Positions 27,780 through 38,020 of a stretch of DNA of 64,000 nucleotides are shown piece by piece. The stretch lies in assembly GCA_963718635.1 (NCBI GenBank), contig OY970367.1, forward strand, positions 4,464,001 to 4,528,000, given 5' to 3'. How positions within the stretch are numbered: the first letter of the stretch is position 1; each line of letters opens with the position of its first letter. Source of the stretch: JAIOQJ01 sp963718635. Lineage in GTDB: Bacteria > Planctomycetota > Planctomycetia > Gemmatales > Gemmataceae. The position numbers and the translations under genes are program-made. The notes under the pieces are model-generated. The model had not been told where the DNA came from. It saw only the letters and a list, made by a program, of their open reading frames with translations, and did not search any database.

Positions 27780-28767
27780 CCGCTTTGTCCTCTTTCTTCT
27801 CGTTGATTGGCAATGCGCTGTCAGGGATCCCGGCCTTTTGCAATATTTCTTTTAGTCGGGCAACCTCGGCATTAAGAAAGCGCGAACGCTCGCGCTCGCG
27901 TTCGGCCGCCGCTTTCTCTAAGTCGGCGCGTTGCCGCTGTTCCTCAGCCAGCGCTCGTTCCTTTTCGGCTTGCATTTTTTCATGCTCGGCGCGTGCCTTT
28001 TCCTGCTCAGTGCGAATTCTTTCTTCTTCGGCCCGTGCCTTTTCCTGCTCGGCTGATTGCCGCAGTTGTTCAGCCAGCGTCTGTTGCGCGTCCGCCCGCG
28101 TCTTCTCCTCGCCGGCCCTTAGTTCCAGCAAATCGACCCGTTCGGTCGCTTCCCGCGAGATTCGATAGGCTTCTTCGACCCGTTCACTTCGCGTCAGCAC
28201 GGGCTTGTTTTCGATCAGATCGATCACGCGCAACATCGTCGCTTCCGGAACAAACCTCGCTTGGAGAATTTTGCTCACTAGCCCGTCGCCTTGATCCAGA
28301 TGTTCGACATAACGGCCATTGGTCAACTGAAACAAGCGCAGTCTTGGCTCTAAGTGTTCGCCAAGCGGATCGAATAGGAAGTATTCGGCGACACCGAGCT
28401 TTTCGTATTGGAAACGGCTTTTGCCGAGGTTTAGCCGCCAAGTGCTTTTTGAAGCGATTTCGAACACGACCGCTGGAATGCGACCTTCTTCTCTCCATGT
28501 AAAGAAGGAGTAGCGTTCGTGCTTCCCAGCGCCCGGTATGATCATCATGTCCGGCGCGACGCAGGCTTTCGGGTTGCCTTCTTCCCAGTACCAGAACATA
28601 TCGGTTGCGATATACGAATCGTCGTGCCTGCTATCGCGCAGGTCTTCCAGCGCCAGCCGGAGCCACAACATCGTATTAAGGTGAAATCCGGTCTCGGCCA
28701 TGGGCTTTCCATCCGAAGAAGGATAGTCGATCTCCGACGGTGCTTCAGGCTGCAACAAAATCGGCAT
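27769..28767 (-). CDS. Uma2 family endonuclease-like protein with coiled-coil tail
   Basis: Restriction-endonuclease-like fold of the Uma2 (DUF820) family. Core motifs: CVAPDMMIIPG (the PD element, near residue 80), AVVFEIASKST (E-x-K element, near 108) and RFQYEKLGVAEYFLFDPLG. From about residue 205 to 310 the chain is a long charged coiled coil of repeated EKARAEEERIRTEQEKARAE type, ending EVARLKEILQKAGI, a tail often seen on planctomycete and cyanobacterial members. The ATG at 28767 has an AGGAG site; an ATG at 28788 is less likely. The biological role of the family is not established. Confidence 0.88.
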   Translation of the reverse strand: MPILLQPEAPSEIDYPSSDGKPMAETGFHLNTMLWLRLALEDLRDSRHDDSYIATDMFWYWEEGNPKACVAPDMMIIPGAGKHERYSFFTWREEGRIPAVVFEIASKSTWRLNLGKSRFQYEKLGVAEYFLFDPLGEHLEPRLRLFQLTNGRYVEHLDQGDGLVSKILQARFVPEATMLRVIDLIENKPVLTRSERVEEAYRISREATERVDLLELRAGEEKTRADAQQTLAEQLRQSAEQEKARAEEERIRTEQEKARAEHEKMQAEKERALAEEQRQRADLEKAAAERERERSRFLNAEVARLKEILQKAGIPDSALPINEKKEDKADES

Positions 28768-28801
28768 GTAACTCTCCTTTCGCATCAAGCACGGGCATCA
28801 C

Positions 28802-31662
28802 TCACTTAACCTCTTCCGTCTCCAACCAGTTCGGCCCGGCATATACGTCGACGTCCAAGGGCACCTCAAGTTTCATGGCATTCGCCATTTCATCTCGAAC
28901 CAGGACGGCGACATCTTCGAGTTCAGCCGGCGGAACTTCGAACACCAGTTCATCGTGGACGGTGAGAAGCATTTTGGCCTCTCGTTTTTCGGCATTAAGC
29001 CGGTGCTGCACTTTGAGGATCGCGATCTTCATCAGGTCGGCCGCACTCCCTTGAATTTCCATGTTGATCGCCTGCCGGTCGATCATTTTACGGCTGCGGT
29101 AGTTGGGCCGATCGCTAATTTCGTGCGCTGCGAACTGGCGACGCCGGCCCAGGATGGTTTTCACATAGCCGTTCTTGCGACAGTCGCGAAGCAAGTCATC
29201 CTGGTAGTTCAACACCGATGGATAACGCCCAAAATACATATCGATAAATTCGGCGGCCTCGGTGCGTGAAATATTGAGTGCTTCCGCCAGGCCAAAAGCG
29301 CTCATGCCATACACGACACCAAAGTTAACGGTTTTCGCTTTGCGCCGCTGCTCGGCGGTCACTTCATTCAGACCCACTTTGAAGATTTCTGCGGCGACTG
29401 CAGTATGAATGTCTCGATTGTTGGCAAACGCTTCCCTAAGCGATTCATCCTTGCAAAAATGGGCCAAAAGCCGAAGTTCAACTTGGGAATAATCGGCGCT
29501 CATCAGTAGCCAACCCTCGCGCGGAAGGAACGCCCGGCGTATCTGTTGCCCTTGTATCGTTTTAATCGGGATATTTTGCAGATTCGGATCGGACGAACTG
29601 AGCCGTCCCGTTTCCGCCACCGTCTGATTGAACGACGTATGAATGCGTCCGCTCTTCGCGTTCACGAGTGCCGGCAGGGCATCGACATAGGTTCCTTTCA
29701 ATTTGGAAATCTGCCGATGTTCGACGATTGAAACCGCGATCTTGGCGGCGGGGTATTTGTCCGCATCGAGCCTTGCCAGTTTTTCGAGAGTTTCCTGATC
29801 GGTGCTCGCTTCATTCGTTTGGCCCGTCCGTCGTTGGACCGGCAATTTCAATTCTTGAAACAACACCTCGCGCAGTTGCTTCGGCGACCCGATGTTGAAC
29901 GTATGGCCTACTGCTTCGTGGATGCTCTTTTCGATGACGACCAGTTGCGATTCCAACTCGACGGAGAAGTTCTTCAAGAAGGGAACGTCGAGGCGGATGC
30001 CGTTATATTCCATCTCGGCCAAGACCTGGAGAACGGGTATCTCAACATCGTCGTACAGCTTCTTCAGTTGCTTTTCGACCAACCCGGCTTCAAACAATTC
30101 GCAGAGACGCCAGGCGGCGTCAGCATCTTCGGCCGCATACTCGCCGACCTTCGCAGTCGGCACTTGGTCCATCGTTTTTTGCGACTTGCCTTTGCCGATG
30201 AGTTCGGTGATCGAGATGTTTTGGTGTTTGAGGTAGTCGCGTGTCAGGTCATCCAGATTGTGCGTTCGCGCCCCCGCTTCCAAGAGATAATGAGCGATCA
30301 TTGGATCGCCCCTGACCCCGTCAAGAGCTATCCCGTTGGGCGCAGAACCAACAAATCGTATTTGATGTTTTGATTGACTTTCCCGATAGCTGGATCGGCA
30401 AGCAGCGGTCTTAACGCCTCTAACGTTGTCCGAGCGTCAAGCAACTTATCTCCCGCAGGCCCCTTGATCGGCACGTACCAGCCTTCGCCCATGTTCCACG
30501 AGAAAGCCAGACCAACAATCTCAGCGCCTCAGCGGATCTAGGCTTGTCGTTTCCAGATCAAACGCGAAGCGCTTGCACTTACTCAACTCGGCAAAAAAGT
30601 CGTTCCAGAGATCGGGAGTATTCACCAGCGTATAGGTTGCATTCCAGACCTTGTCCGCCGGGGGCGACTCATTGGTTTCTACATCGAGTCCCGAAAAGAG
30701 ATGATCTTCTCCAAGCGCTTCACGCTTGGCCTCCAGCTTGGGTCGTGCGGGCGCCATCGCCTCCGGGAGGGTCGCGTTCTTGCGCCGTTAGTTTGCATAC
30801 CCGTGCGCACTTTCGCCGCATAAGAGCGAAAGCCGAAACCTTCAAAGAGCGACAAAAGCCGTGGAGCATCCCAGGCACGGCGTCGCCAGCCCTCCCAGTC
30901 GATTTCCAGCGGAACATCGACATCGAGACGCACGAGGCGTCGGCTCTTCTCCAGGTTGCCCGATTCAATGGCGTGTTTCAGGTTCTCTTTCAACTTGGCC
31001 TGTTTAATCTCCTCAACGTGGGCAACCAGGTTGTCGAGCGTCTCATATTGCTGCAGCAACTTTGCGGCGGTTTTCTCGCCAACGCCCGGCACTCCCGGCA
31101 CATTGTCGATGCTGTCACCCATCAGGGTCTGAAAATCAACGACCTGTTCCGGCTTGATGCCCCAGATTTTCAGCAGTGCTTCACGATCAATCGCTTCGCG
31201 CTTGCGCAAACTATAAACGCGAATGCGGTCGTCGATCAATTGGCGGCAGTCTTTGTCGCTGGTGCAGATGAAAACGTCGATGCCGCGCCGTTCGCCTGCC
31301 TTGGCCACCGTCGCGATCACATCATCCGCTTCGAACGAGGGCTTCGACAACACGGGCAGATTCATCGCCTGCAAGACTTCCTGGATCATCGGTATCTGCG
31401 GGCCTAGGTCTACCGGCGCCGACGGTCGATTCTGTTTGTATTCCGGGTAAATGGCTTCGCGGAACGTTGGGCCCGGCAGATCAAAGGCACAGAGCAGATA
31501 GTCGGGTCGGACTTCTTCGTGCAACCAGAGCAGATCGCGCGTAACGCCAAACAGCGCATTCGTCGGCCGGCCATCCGATGCATTCATGGGCGGAATGGCA
31601 TGAAACATCTGATAAATCAGAGCATGCGCGTCAATGAGGTACATGGTTTCCGAGCTATTCAT
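28802..31662 (-). CDS. polA: DNA polymerase I, split by three frameshifts
   Basis: Repair and Okazaki-fragment polymerase of about 950 residues when joined. The 5' nuclease comes first (YLIDAHALIYQMFHAIPPMN; CTSDKDCRQL; DSIDNVPGVPGVGEKTAAKL). The 3'-5' exonuclease keeps its acidic motif (FAFDLETTSLDPL) and YAAEDADAAW. The polymerase has motif A SADYSQVELRLLAHF, motif B RRKAKTVNFGVVYGMSAFGL and motif C LLTVHDELVFEVP. Breaks: near 30765-30787; near 30524-30530 (one extra base in DPLSAEIVG); and at GGG 30338-30340 (one base missing in LRPNGIALDG). Starts at 31662 and 31644 are both possible. Confidence 0.95.
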
Positions 31663-31716
31663 GAAAATAATGCCGTTTCCGAATGTGTATGGTACTATCG
31701 ATTCGCCAGCAGTCGT

Positions 31717-31765
31717 CGTAGCGAAAGTCGTCAGATCAGTCGTAGCGAAAGCCGTCAGACTTCCG
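31717..31765. repeat. Two palindromic repeat units, family C
   Basis: A truncated unit (31717-31736) and a complete, slightly diverged unit (31741-31765, CGTAGCGAAAGCCGTCAGAC then TTCCG) lie between the polA start and the end of the molybdopterin gene. They match the units at 8154-8268 and here border the 3' end of a gene again. Confidence 0.75.
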
Positions 31766-31771
31766 GTTCTT

Positions 31772-33889
31772 TCAGATTTCTGCGGCAACCTCAACCAAGT
31801 TGTCAAAGAAGGTGGCGCCTCCCCCGAAATCCGTGAGGGCTGTGCTTGTGGTCGTATTGCAGTTCACTCCGTCCGTGGTGAATTTATTCCACCAGACGCC
31901 GAATGAGACGACGACACCGGGCTTCACCGTTTCGCCAACTACCGCTTTGACGCGAAAGCTGCCGCGGTCATTGAAGATGTCGCACCATTTGCCCATCTCG
32001 GATTTTGCGTACCGTTGCATCATCGGGGTGAATCTGCACCTTCGGCTCGACGGCGGACCGGCGAAGCATTGCTACGTTGACGAACGTTGAATTAAGAAAC
32101 GATGTCTCCGGCGGGCAGACCATTTGCAGCGGATAATTCTTCGCAAGGTCAGGGCGCGATTGGGGATCTTCGTGCGGCGGCACATAGCTGGGCAACGGGT
32201 CGAGGCCTCGCGCTTTCAATCCCGGGCTAAATAACTCGCATTTGCCGGATGGGGTGCCGAAACGACCTCCCGCGAAGGGCGCGTAGTCTCTTGGCAGTGA
32301 GAGCCGCAGCGGACCTTCGGCTTGCAAACGCTCGAGCGTAATTCCGTCAAACGCCCGCGCGGATGGATAGACGGCAGGCGTTTCGGCCACCTGAAGGGCT
32401 TGCCGAGCCAGTTCTTCGTCCGACGTTTCGAAGATCTCCGGCTCGTAATTCATCGCTCGCGCCAGGAGCCGAAAGACCTCGGTATTGGGCTTCGCTTCCC
32501 CTAAGGGCGCAATGGCTGCTTCATTCGTCTGAACATAGAGATGCCCATAAGCGGAATGTAGATCGAAATGCTCGAGCTGAGTTGTCGCCGGAAGTAGAAT
32601 ATCAGCGTAGTCGGCGGTATCCGTTTGGAACTGTTCGTGGACGACGGTAAAAAGATCTTCGCGGCGTAAGCCTTGCAGCACCTTCGACTGATTGGGGCAG
32701 ACTGCGGCCGGGTTGGCGTTGTAGACAAACAACGCTTGCACGGGTGGGCCAGGCAATTCACCATTCAGCGCTTTCGGCCAGCTGCACCATATTGATCGTT
32801 CGCGTTCCTTTAGGAATGAGATCTGGCCGTTCAAGAGCATGATTGTTGAAAGGCGCCAGCTTGCTTGTACTCAAGAGAGCGCCGCCACCCGCATGACGCC
32901 ATGAGCCGACGACCGCCGGCAGACAGGTGATCGTCCGCACGGCCATGCCCCCGCCGCCGTGTCGTTGCAAGCCATAGTTCAAGCGAATGAGCGAAGGGCC
33001 ATCATGCTCGTCCATCGTCCGGGCATATTCGCGCGACAACTGTTCAATATCCGCGACGCTCAGGCCTGTTATCTGTCGCAGCTTTAACCGGCGAGTATTC
33101 TTGCATCACTCGCTGGCGCAACTCATGGCCGCCTAGGCAATAGCGATCGAGATAATCCTGATCCTGCCAGCCCTCGCGAAAGATGATGTGCATCATGGCC
33201 AGAGCGAGCGCGCCGTCAGTCCCCGGTCGGATCGGCAGCCACCAATCGCTGCGAGCGGCAGTCGGGCTGCGAAAAGGGTCAATCGTTACGATCTTAGCGC
33301 CGCGTTTTCTCGCCTGAATCATCACCGCCCAGAGATGGATGTTGGTGGCCGCCGTGTTCGAACCCCAATTGATGATGTACCGGCTATGAAGCACCGCTTC
33401 CGGATCAATAACCGCGCGTGTCCCCAAGGTAATATCGCACCCCGCAGCACCGGCCGTGGCACAGATCGTTCGATCGAGCAGTGAAGCGCCGAGCCGATGG
33501 AAGAAACGGCGATCTAGGCTGGCGCCTTGAAGCTTACCCATCGTCCCCGCGTAGCTATACGGCAAGATTGCCTGAGGGCCGTCTGCGGAAACAGCTATTG
33601 TTTTGAACCGCTGGGCTATCGCGGCGATCGCCCCATTCCAGCTGATTCTGACGAATTGCCCCGAGCCCTTGGGGCCGGTTCGTTTCTGAGGATAAAGAAG
33701 CCGGTCGGGATGGTAGACGCGTTCGAGATAGTTTGCAACCTTTTGACAGAGAAACCCTTTGGTGAAGGGATGTTCGGCGTCGCCTTTGAGCGAAACCGCG
33801 CGATCATTATTAACCTCCACGATCATACCGCAGGTATCTGGGCAATCGTGAGGACAGACCGCTTTCACCGTCTTCAGGTTCTGCCGCAT
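31772..33889 (-). CDS. Molybdopterin-dependent oxidoreductase, split by three frameshifts
   Basis: Bis-MGD molybdenum enzyme of about 705 residues. An N-terminal [4Fe-4S] site (CPHDCPDTCGM then GFLCQK) leads into the cofactor-binding body (YIINWGSNTAATNIHLWAVM, DWWLPIRPGTDGALALAMMH) and the C-terminal barrel (TPSGKCELFSPG, FNDRGSFRVKAVVG). No Tat signal is seen, so it is cytoplasmic. Breaks: near 33071-33082 before ITGLSVADIEQLSREYA; an extra T in TTT (32772-32774) breaking QLAEALNGELPG; and near 31979-31983 before IFNDRGS. The ATG at 33889 is taken because the Fe-S motif follows within 15 residues. The substrate is not predictable; no maturation partner is adjacent. Confidence 0.92.
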
Positions 33890-34231
33890 AGTGTGGCCTC
33901 GGTCAGGATGAATACAATGATGCAATGGGCAATTGGAGGTTCCGGCATATGCTTGTCGGTAACGATTGTAGCGGTTGTGCTGGGGTCTCTCGGCCCAGGA
34001 TGCAAACTTTTGGGCCGACTTGTCCAAAAATCCGGAGTTTGCTTTCGTTCGAACGGCACTTGCACTATATTTATATATTGCCAATCCACTGAAATCGTTT
34101 CCTCGTACCGCTCGATCGCCCTCGAGGATATATAACAACCGCTCATCGGCGTTTGCGGCCGTGAAAACGAAGCGACGAATCGATAACGGGGTTTTGTTAG
34201 TGCCCTTGTCCGGTTTTGCATAGGTGGGCCG
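33890..34231. other. Divergent intergenic region
   Basis: A 342-base gap between the divergent molybdopterin enzyme and kinase genes. It holds two A/T-rich stretches (TATATTTATATATTG near 34064-34080 and GGATATATAAC near 34128) that could serve as promoter -10 regions, but no matching -35 box is convincing. I see no gene or RNA in it. Confidence 0.4.
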
Positions 34232-36962
34232 ATGCCAGCACCCGCGAATGCCGATGAATTCGTCGACCTCATCCGCAAAAGCGGGGTGGTGGAAGAAGGG
34301 CGCCTGTCTACCTATCTGAAGCAACTCCAGTCCAAATCAGGCGTCCCGGGCGATATCAGCAAATTTGCCGGCCTGCTCGTTCGCGATGGCTTGCTGACCT
34401 ATTTCCAAGCTGAGCAATTCATGCTCGGCAAGTGGAAACGTTTCACCATCGGCAAGTACAAGGTTTTGGAACGGCTCGGCTCGGGCGGCATGGGCCAGGT
34501 GTTTCTTTGCGAACATAAGCTGATGCGGCGCAAAGTTGCCGTCAAAGTGCTGCCGACCGCCAAGGCCGACGATTCGTCGTCGCTCGAACGTTTCTACCGG
34601 GAAGCCCGCGCGGTCGCCGCTCTCGATCATCCCAATATCGTTCGCGCTTACGACATCGATCAAGACGATAATCTCCATTTCCTCGTGATGGAGTACGTCG
34701 ATGGCATCAGCCTTCAGGATCTCATCAAAAAGTTTGGGCCGGTCGATGTGACTCGGGCTTGTCACTACGTTTATTGGTCGGCCGTCGGCTTGCAGCACGC
34801 GCACGAAGCGGGTCTGATCCATCGCGACATCAAGCCCGGCAATATCCTCATCGACCGCCAGGGCGTGGTCAAAATTCTCGACATGGGTTTGGCCAGATTC
34901 TTCAACGACGACGAAGATAATCTGACCAAGCGTTACGATGAAAACGTTCTAGGCACGGCCGATTATCTCGCGCCGGAACAAGCGCTCGATAGCCATAGCG
35001 TCGATGGCCGAGCGGACATTTATAGCTTGGGCGCCACGTTTTACTTCATGTTGACGGGCCACCAACCCTTTACCGATGGCACGGTGGCGCAAAAACTGAT
35101 TTGGCACCAGACACGCAATCCGAAATCGATCCGCGATATTCGGCCTGAAGTTCCCGAAGGCGTCGTGGCCATTGTTGAAAAGATGATGGCCAAGGATCCC
35201 GATCAACGGTATCAACGACCTTCGGACTTGGCTGAGGCATTAGAGCCGTGGGTGCAACAGCCGATCGGTGCGCCGCCGGAACGCGAGATGCCGCAACTTT
35301 CGATGGCGGCGCAAGCCGTCGGCGGCGGTCCGATCACAACCCCGAGGCCGGCTGCCCCTCCCGTCCGCTCAGCCGCTTCGGGATCGGGTATAAAGACGGA
35401 TTCCGGCTCCGGAGCGCCGATCAAATCGAGCCAAAGCAGCGGCACAAACCGAGGTTCTAAACCGGCCATCACGAAATCGCTTGCCTCGGCTCGCGTTAAC
35501 GATTCGGACCGGACACGCTCGAGAACCACACCCGCGCCCGTAGTTGAAAACATGATCGGCGGCTCCGAGCCGGCCGTCTGGGAGTCGCTCGCATCCGATA
35601 CGAATGACTCCGCGCGATCGCACGGACCGCCAAAAAGGGGGTTCCTCCAAGCACGGCAAGAAACAGCCGCCTGCCGAGCCTTTAGACTTGCCGGATGAAG
35701 AGGAGCCCGCTCCTCGCCGCCGGCGCCTTTTACCCGTCATTCCCCTTTTGATTGCGGGCTTGGTCCTGGTAGCTGGGATTTCGATCTATGCGGTTTACCA
35801 TTACGTCATCAAAGGACCGGGTGACAAACCACCCGGTGGAACCGGAGTTACGGGCGAAACGGTTAACCAAACTCGCATCACCGTCGCGAAAAAAGATGGC
35901 GTGGGAAATTATAAATCGGTGAAGGAAGCGTTGCAGAACGCCAAGTCGGGCCAGCACATCGTGATCCTGGATAGCCGTTGGGATGAAGTGTTGAACGTTT
36001 CCCGCGATGAAGGCAAAGGCGTAGTCATCGAAGCCGACCCTAAGAAAGAAGTGATTTGGCAAATGCCCAGTGGTTTCGAGGCCACCCAAATCATAAGAAT
36101 CGACGGCGCCGAAGGCTTGACCATTCGCAATCTTTCGCTCTTGGGAAACAACGGCAAAACCAGGTCCGGGATCGCGATCAACGGCAGCTCGTCCGGGATA
36201 GTACTCGAAGATCTCTTGATTCGGGACATGGTTGAAGCGGGGGTGTCGTTTCGCGATACGATGGCCAATGAGAACAACCCGGCGACAATCCAGCGCGTCC
36301 GGGTCGTTGGCAATGGTGATCCGACAGTTAATTCGAACGAGGGATTCTTGTTCTCGGCCTTGGCCGACACCAAAGGACCTAAGCCGATATTCGGCCGTAA
36401 TGATTGGATTACGATCAGCGATTGTCGCCTGGAGGGTCCATTCCGCAGCGGCGGCGTTGTGTTTGAGGGAAACAACACAAACATCAAGATCGAAAAGAAC
36501 CGGTTCTGGAAAATGGCCGACGCGATTTCATTCCGCGACGCAAAAATTGAACCGAAAGCAAATCCCACTTACTCGTACCAAGTGAAAATTGAGAATAACA
36601 CATTGCAAACGATTACGGGTTTCGCGATCCATTTTAAAAATGCCGGCCAAATGGCTCAAAAACAGAATTTCCCAAACTTTAAAATCGAACTTGAGCGGAA
36701 CTATTTTTGTAAGACAAATGTGATCTTGAAAACGGATGATAACCCGCCTCAACCCAATCTGTTTCCAATGACTTGGGCCGACAACGCCCGCGACCGCACC
36801 ACGAAGGAAGGAACTGTTTCGATCAATTCCCAGATCGTGGATTGGAATTTCTCGACCGATCCCGACGACGACAAAACATTCCTTCGCTACGGTAAAAAGA
36901 CCGTACTCAATAGCTTACCGCCGAGCAATAAATCCATCGGCGCTTTGCCGATCGCCGAATAA
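34232..36962 (+). CDS. Ser/Thr kinase fused to an exported parallel beta-helix, frameshifted
   Basis: A single gene of about 910 residues. An N-terminal ~65-residue helical module (DEFVDLIRKSGVVEEGRL, GLLTYFQAEQFMLGKWKRF) precedes the kinase domain (LGSGGMGQVFLCE; HRDIKPGNILI; metal motif DMG in KILDMGLARF; LAPEQ). A Pro/Ser-rich linker leads to a membrane segment (LLPVIPLLIAGLVLVAGISI) and a ~330-residue right-handed beta-helix with repeats such as LTIRNLSLLGNNGKTRSGIA and WITISDCRLEGPFRSGGVVF. An extra base in the A5G5 run at 35632-35641 splits HGPPKRGSSKHGKK. The beta-helix would lie outside the cytoplasmic membrane and may sense polysaccharide. Confidence 0.9.
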
Positions 36963-36996
36963 AAGACAATAAACGCTTGGCCTTCGCCTGAATAGT

Positions 36997-37088
36997 TAGC
37001 CCCTCGTGAATACACGGGGGGCCAGCGAATGCCCCCGGCGTATTCACCGCGACTAACGCTTGCCCCCGGTGTAATCACTGGGGGCTAA
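36997..37088. repeat. Palindromic repeat cluster, family F
   Basis: Bounded by TTAGCCCC (36997-37004) and its inverse GGGGGCTAA (37080-37088), with three internal units of CCCC-GTGTATTCAC-GGGG type, each a small hairpin. It fills the space between two convergent genes (kinase/beta-helix and 37094-37777). Confidence 0.7.
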
Positions 37089-37093
37089 GTGGT

Positions 37094-37777
37094 TCATTCC
37101 GAAGTGTGACCGGCAACCGTTAAGCCGAAGCCGAGGAACGCTTTCTGGTTTTCCGCAACGATCAGTCGCCTCACATTCAACACCCAAATTTTCTTTTCTT
37201 TCGCAACGACTTCCGGTTGTTCGGGCGCTTTCGAATTGGGAAAAAGCAGCAGAACTGCGGGATGAGTCGAACCATGAGATGAGGCGCTCAGTTCAATGGC
37301 GGCCTTCATTTCCATCGTATCCGCGGTCAAATCTTTATCGGCGGGGCAGAGCAGGCAGAACTCGGTATGGGGCGCCGTGCCCATATGATCTCCGTCCACT
37401 GGCTGGAAGCCAAGCCGAAGCGTATAGACGCCTGCCGGGATCTGCTGCTTACGAAAATCGATCCAAGGTTGGGGCAGATGAATAACACCTATAAGCGTCG
37501 TCGGCGCGATTTCTCGATAGGTCAGACCGTTTTTGATTTGCTCGACAGTTGCTTTAGCGGGGATTTCTTTTCGAAACCAGAAGGAGCAGACAGTCGCTTG
37601 GTTGCCGTCTTCGACTTTCAAGCATTCTTCGGTGAGCAGAGCGGCGACGGCAGGGCTCGCTTTCGCGGGCAAAGGCGACTTGATGGCTTTTACGCTGTAT
37701 TTTGTGTCAGCCGCGTTCGCTTCAAACGCAACGAGGTATATAGCGGCGATCAGAAAAAGGCAATGCGGCATCGGCAA
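37094..37777 (-). CDS. Secreted protein of unknown function
   Basis: A 227-residue protein with signal peptide (PHCLFLIAAIYLVAFEANA). The mature part has GVIHLPQPWIDFRKQQIPAG and VYTLRLGFQPVDGDHMGTAP, suggesting a beta-sandwich that may bind or coat something, and a repeated mention of charged strands at the end. The length and the pattern resemble planctomycete exported proteins of unknown role. Two Cys near the middle (EFCLLCPADKD) might bind a metal or form a disulphide. I do not recognise the family. Confidence 0.75.
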   Translation of the reverse strand: MPMPHCLFLIAAIYLVAFEANAADTKYSVKAIKSPLPAKASPAVAALLTEECLKVEDGNQATVCSFWFRKEIPAKATVEQIKNGLTYREIAPTTLIGVIHLPQPWIDFRKQQIPAGVYTLRLGFQPVDGDHMGTAPHTEFCLLCPADKDLTADTMEMKAAIELSASSHGSTHPAVLLLFPNSKAPEQPEVVAKEKKIWVLNVRRLIVAENQKAFLGFGLTVAGHTSE

Positions 37778-37837
37778 TTGGACCCCATCGCTTTCGCGCT
37801 TTCTGCCACGTAAGAACCATCACAGGCCGACCCAAGC

Positions 37838-37990
37838 CTGAAGCGCCAACGAAGAACGCATCGACTCTTCGCTGGCGCTTCCGGCTTGTCGAGACCTTAG
37901 CGAAGAACGCATCGACTCTTCGCTCGCACTTCAGGCTTGTCGAGACCTTAGCGAAGAACGCGTCGACTCTTCGCTCGCGCTTCAGGCCTC
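37838..37990. repeat. Tandem 51-base repeat array, family A
   Basis: Three tandem units begin at 37851, 37902 and 37953 (the last incomplete), each GAAGAACGCATCGACTCTTC then a CGCTCGC-CTTCAGGC part and GTCGAGACC. Each unit contains an imperfect hairpin (GCGAAGA ... TCTTCGC). It shares its core with the hairpins at 6748-6800 and 20130-20185 and lies just upstream of the secreted-protein gene at 37777. Confidence 0.8.
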
Positions 37991-38020
37991 TCGGGACTAT
38001 CAAAGCCGGCAAAGCGACCA

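Noticed and set aside
37838..37990. Tandem 51-base units as a possible CRISPR array
   Set aside because: The units are contiguous with no variable spacers, and no cas genes are nearby.
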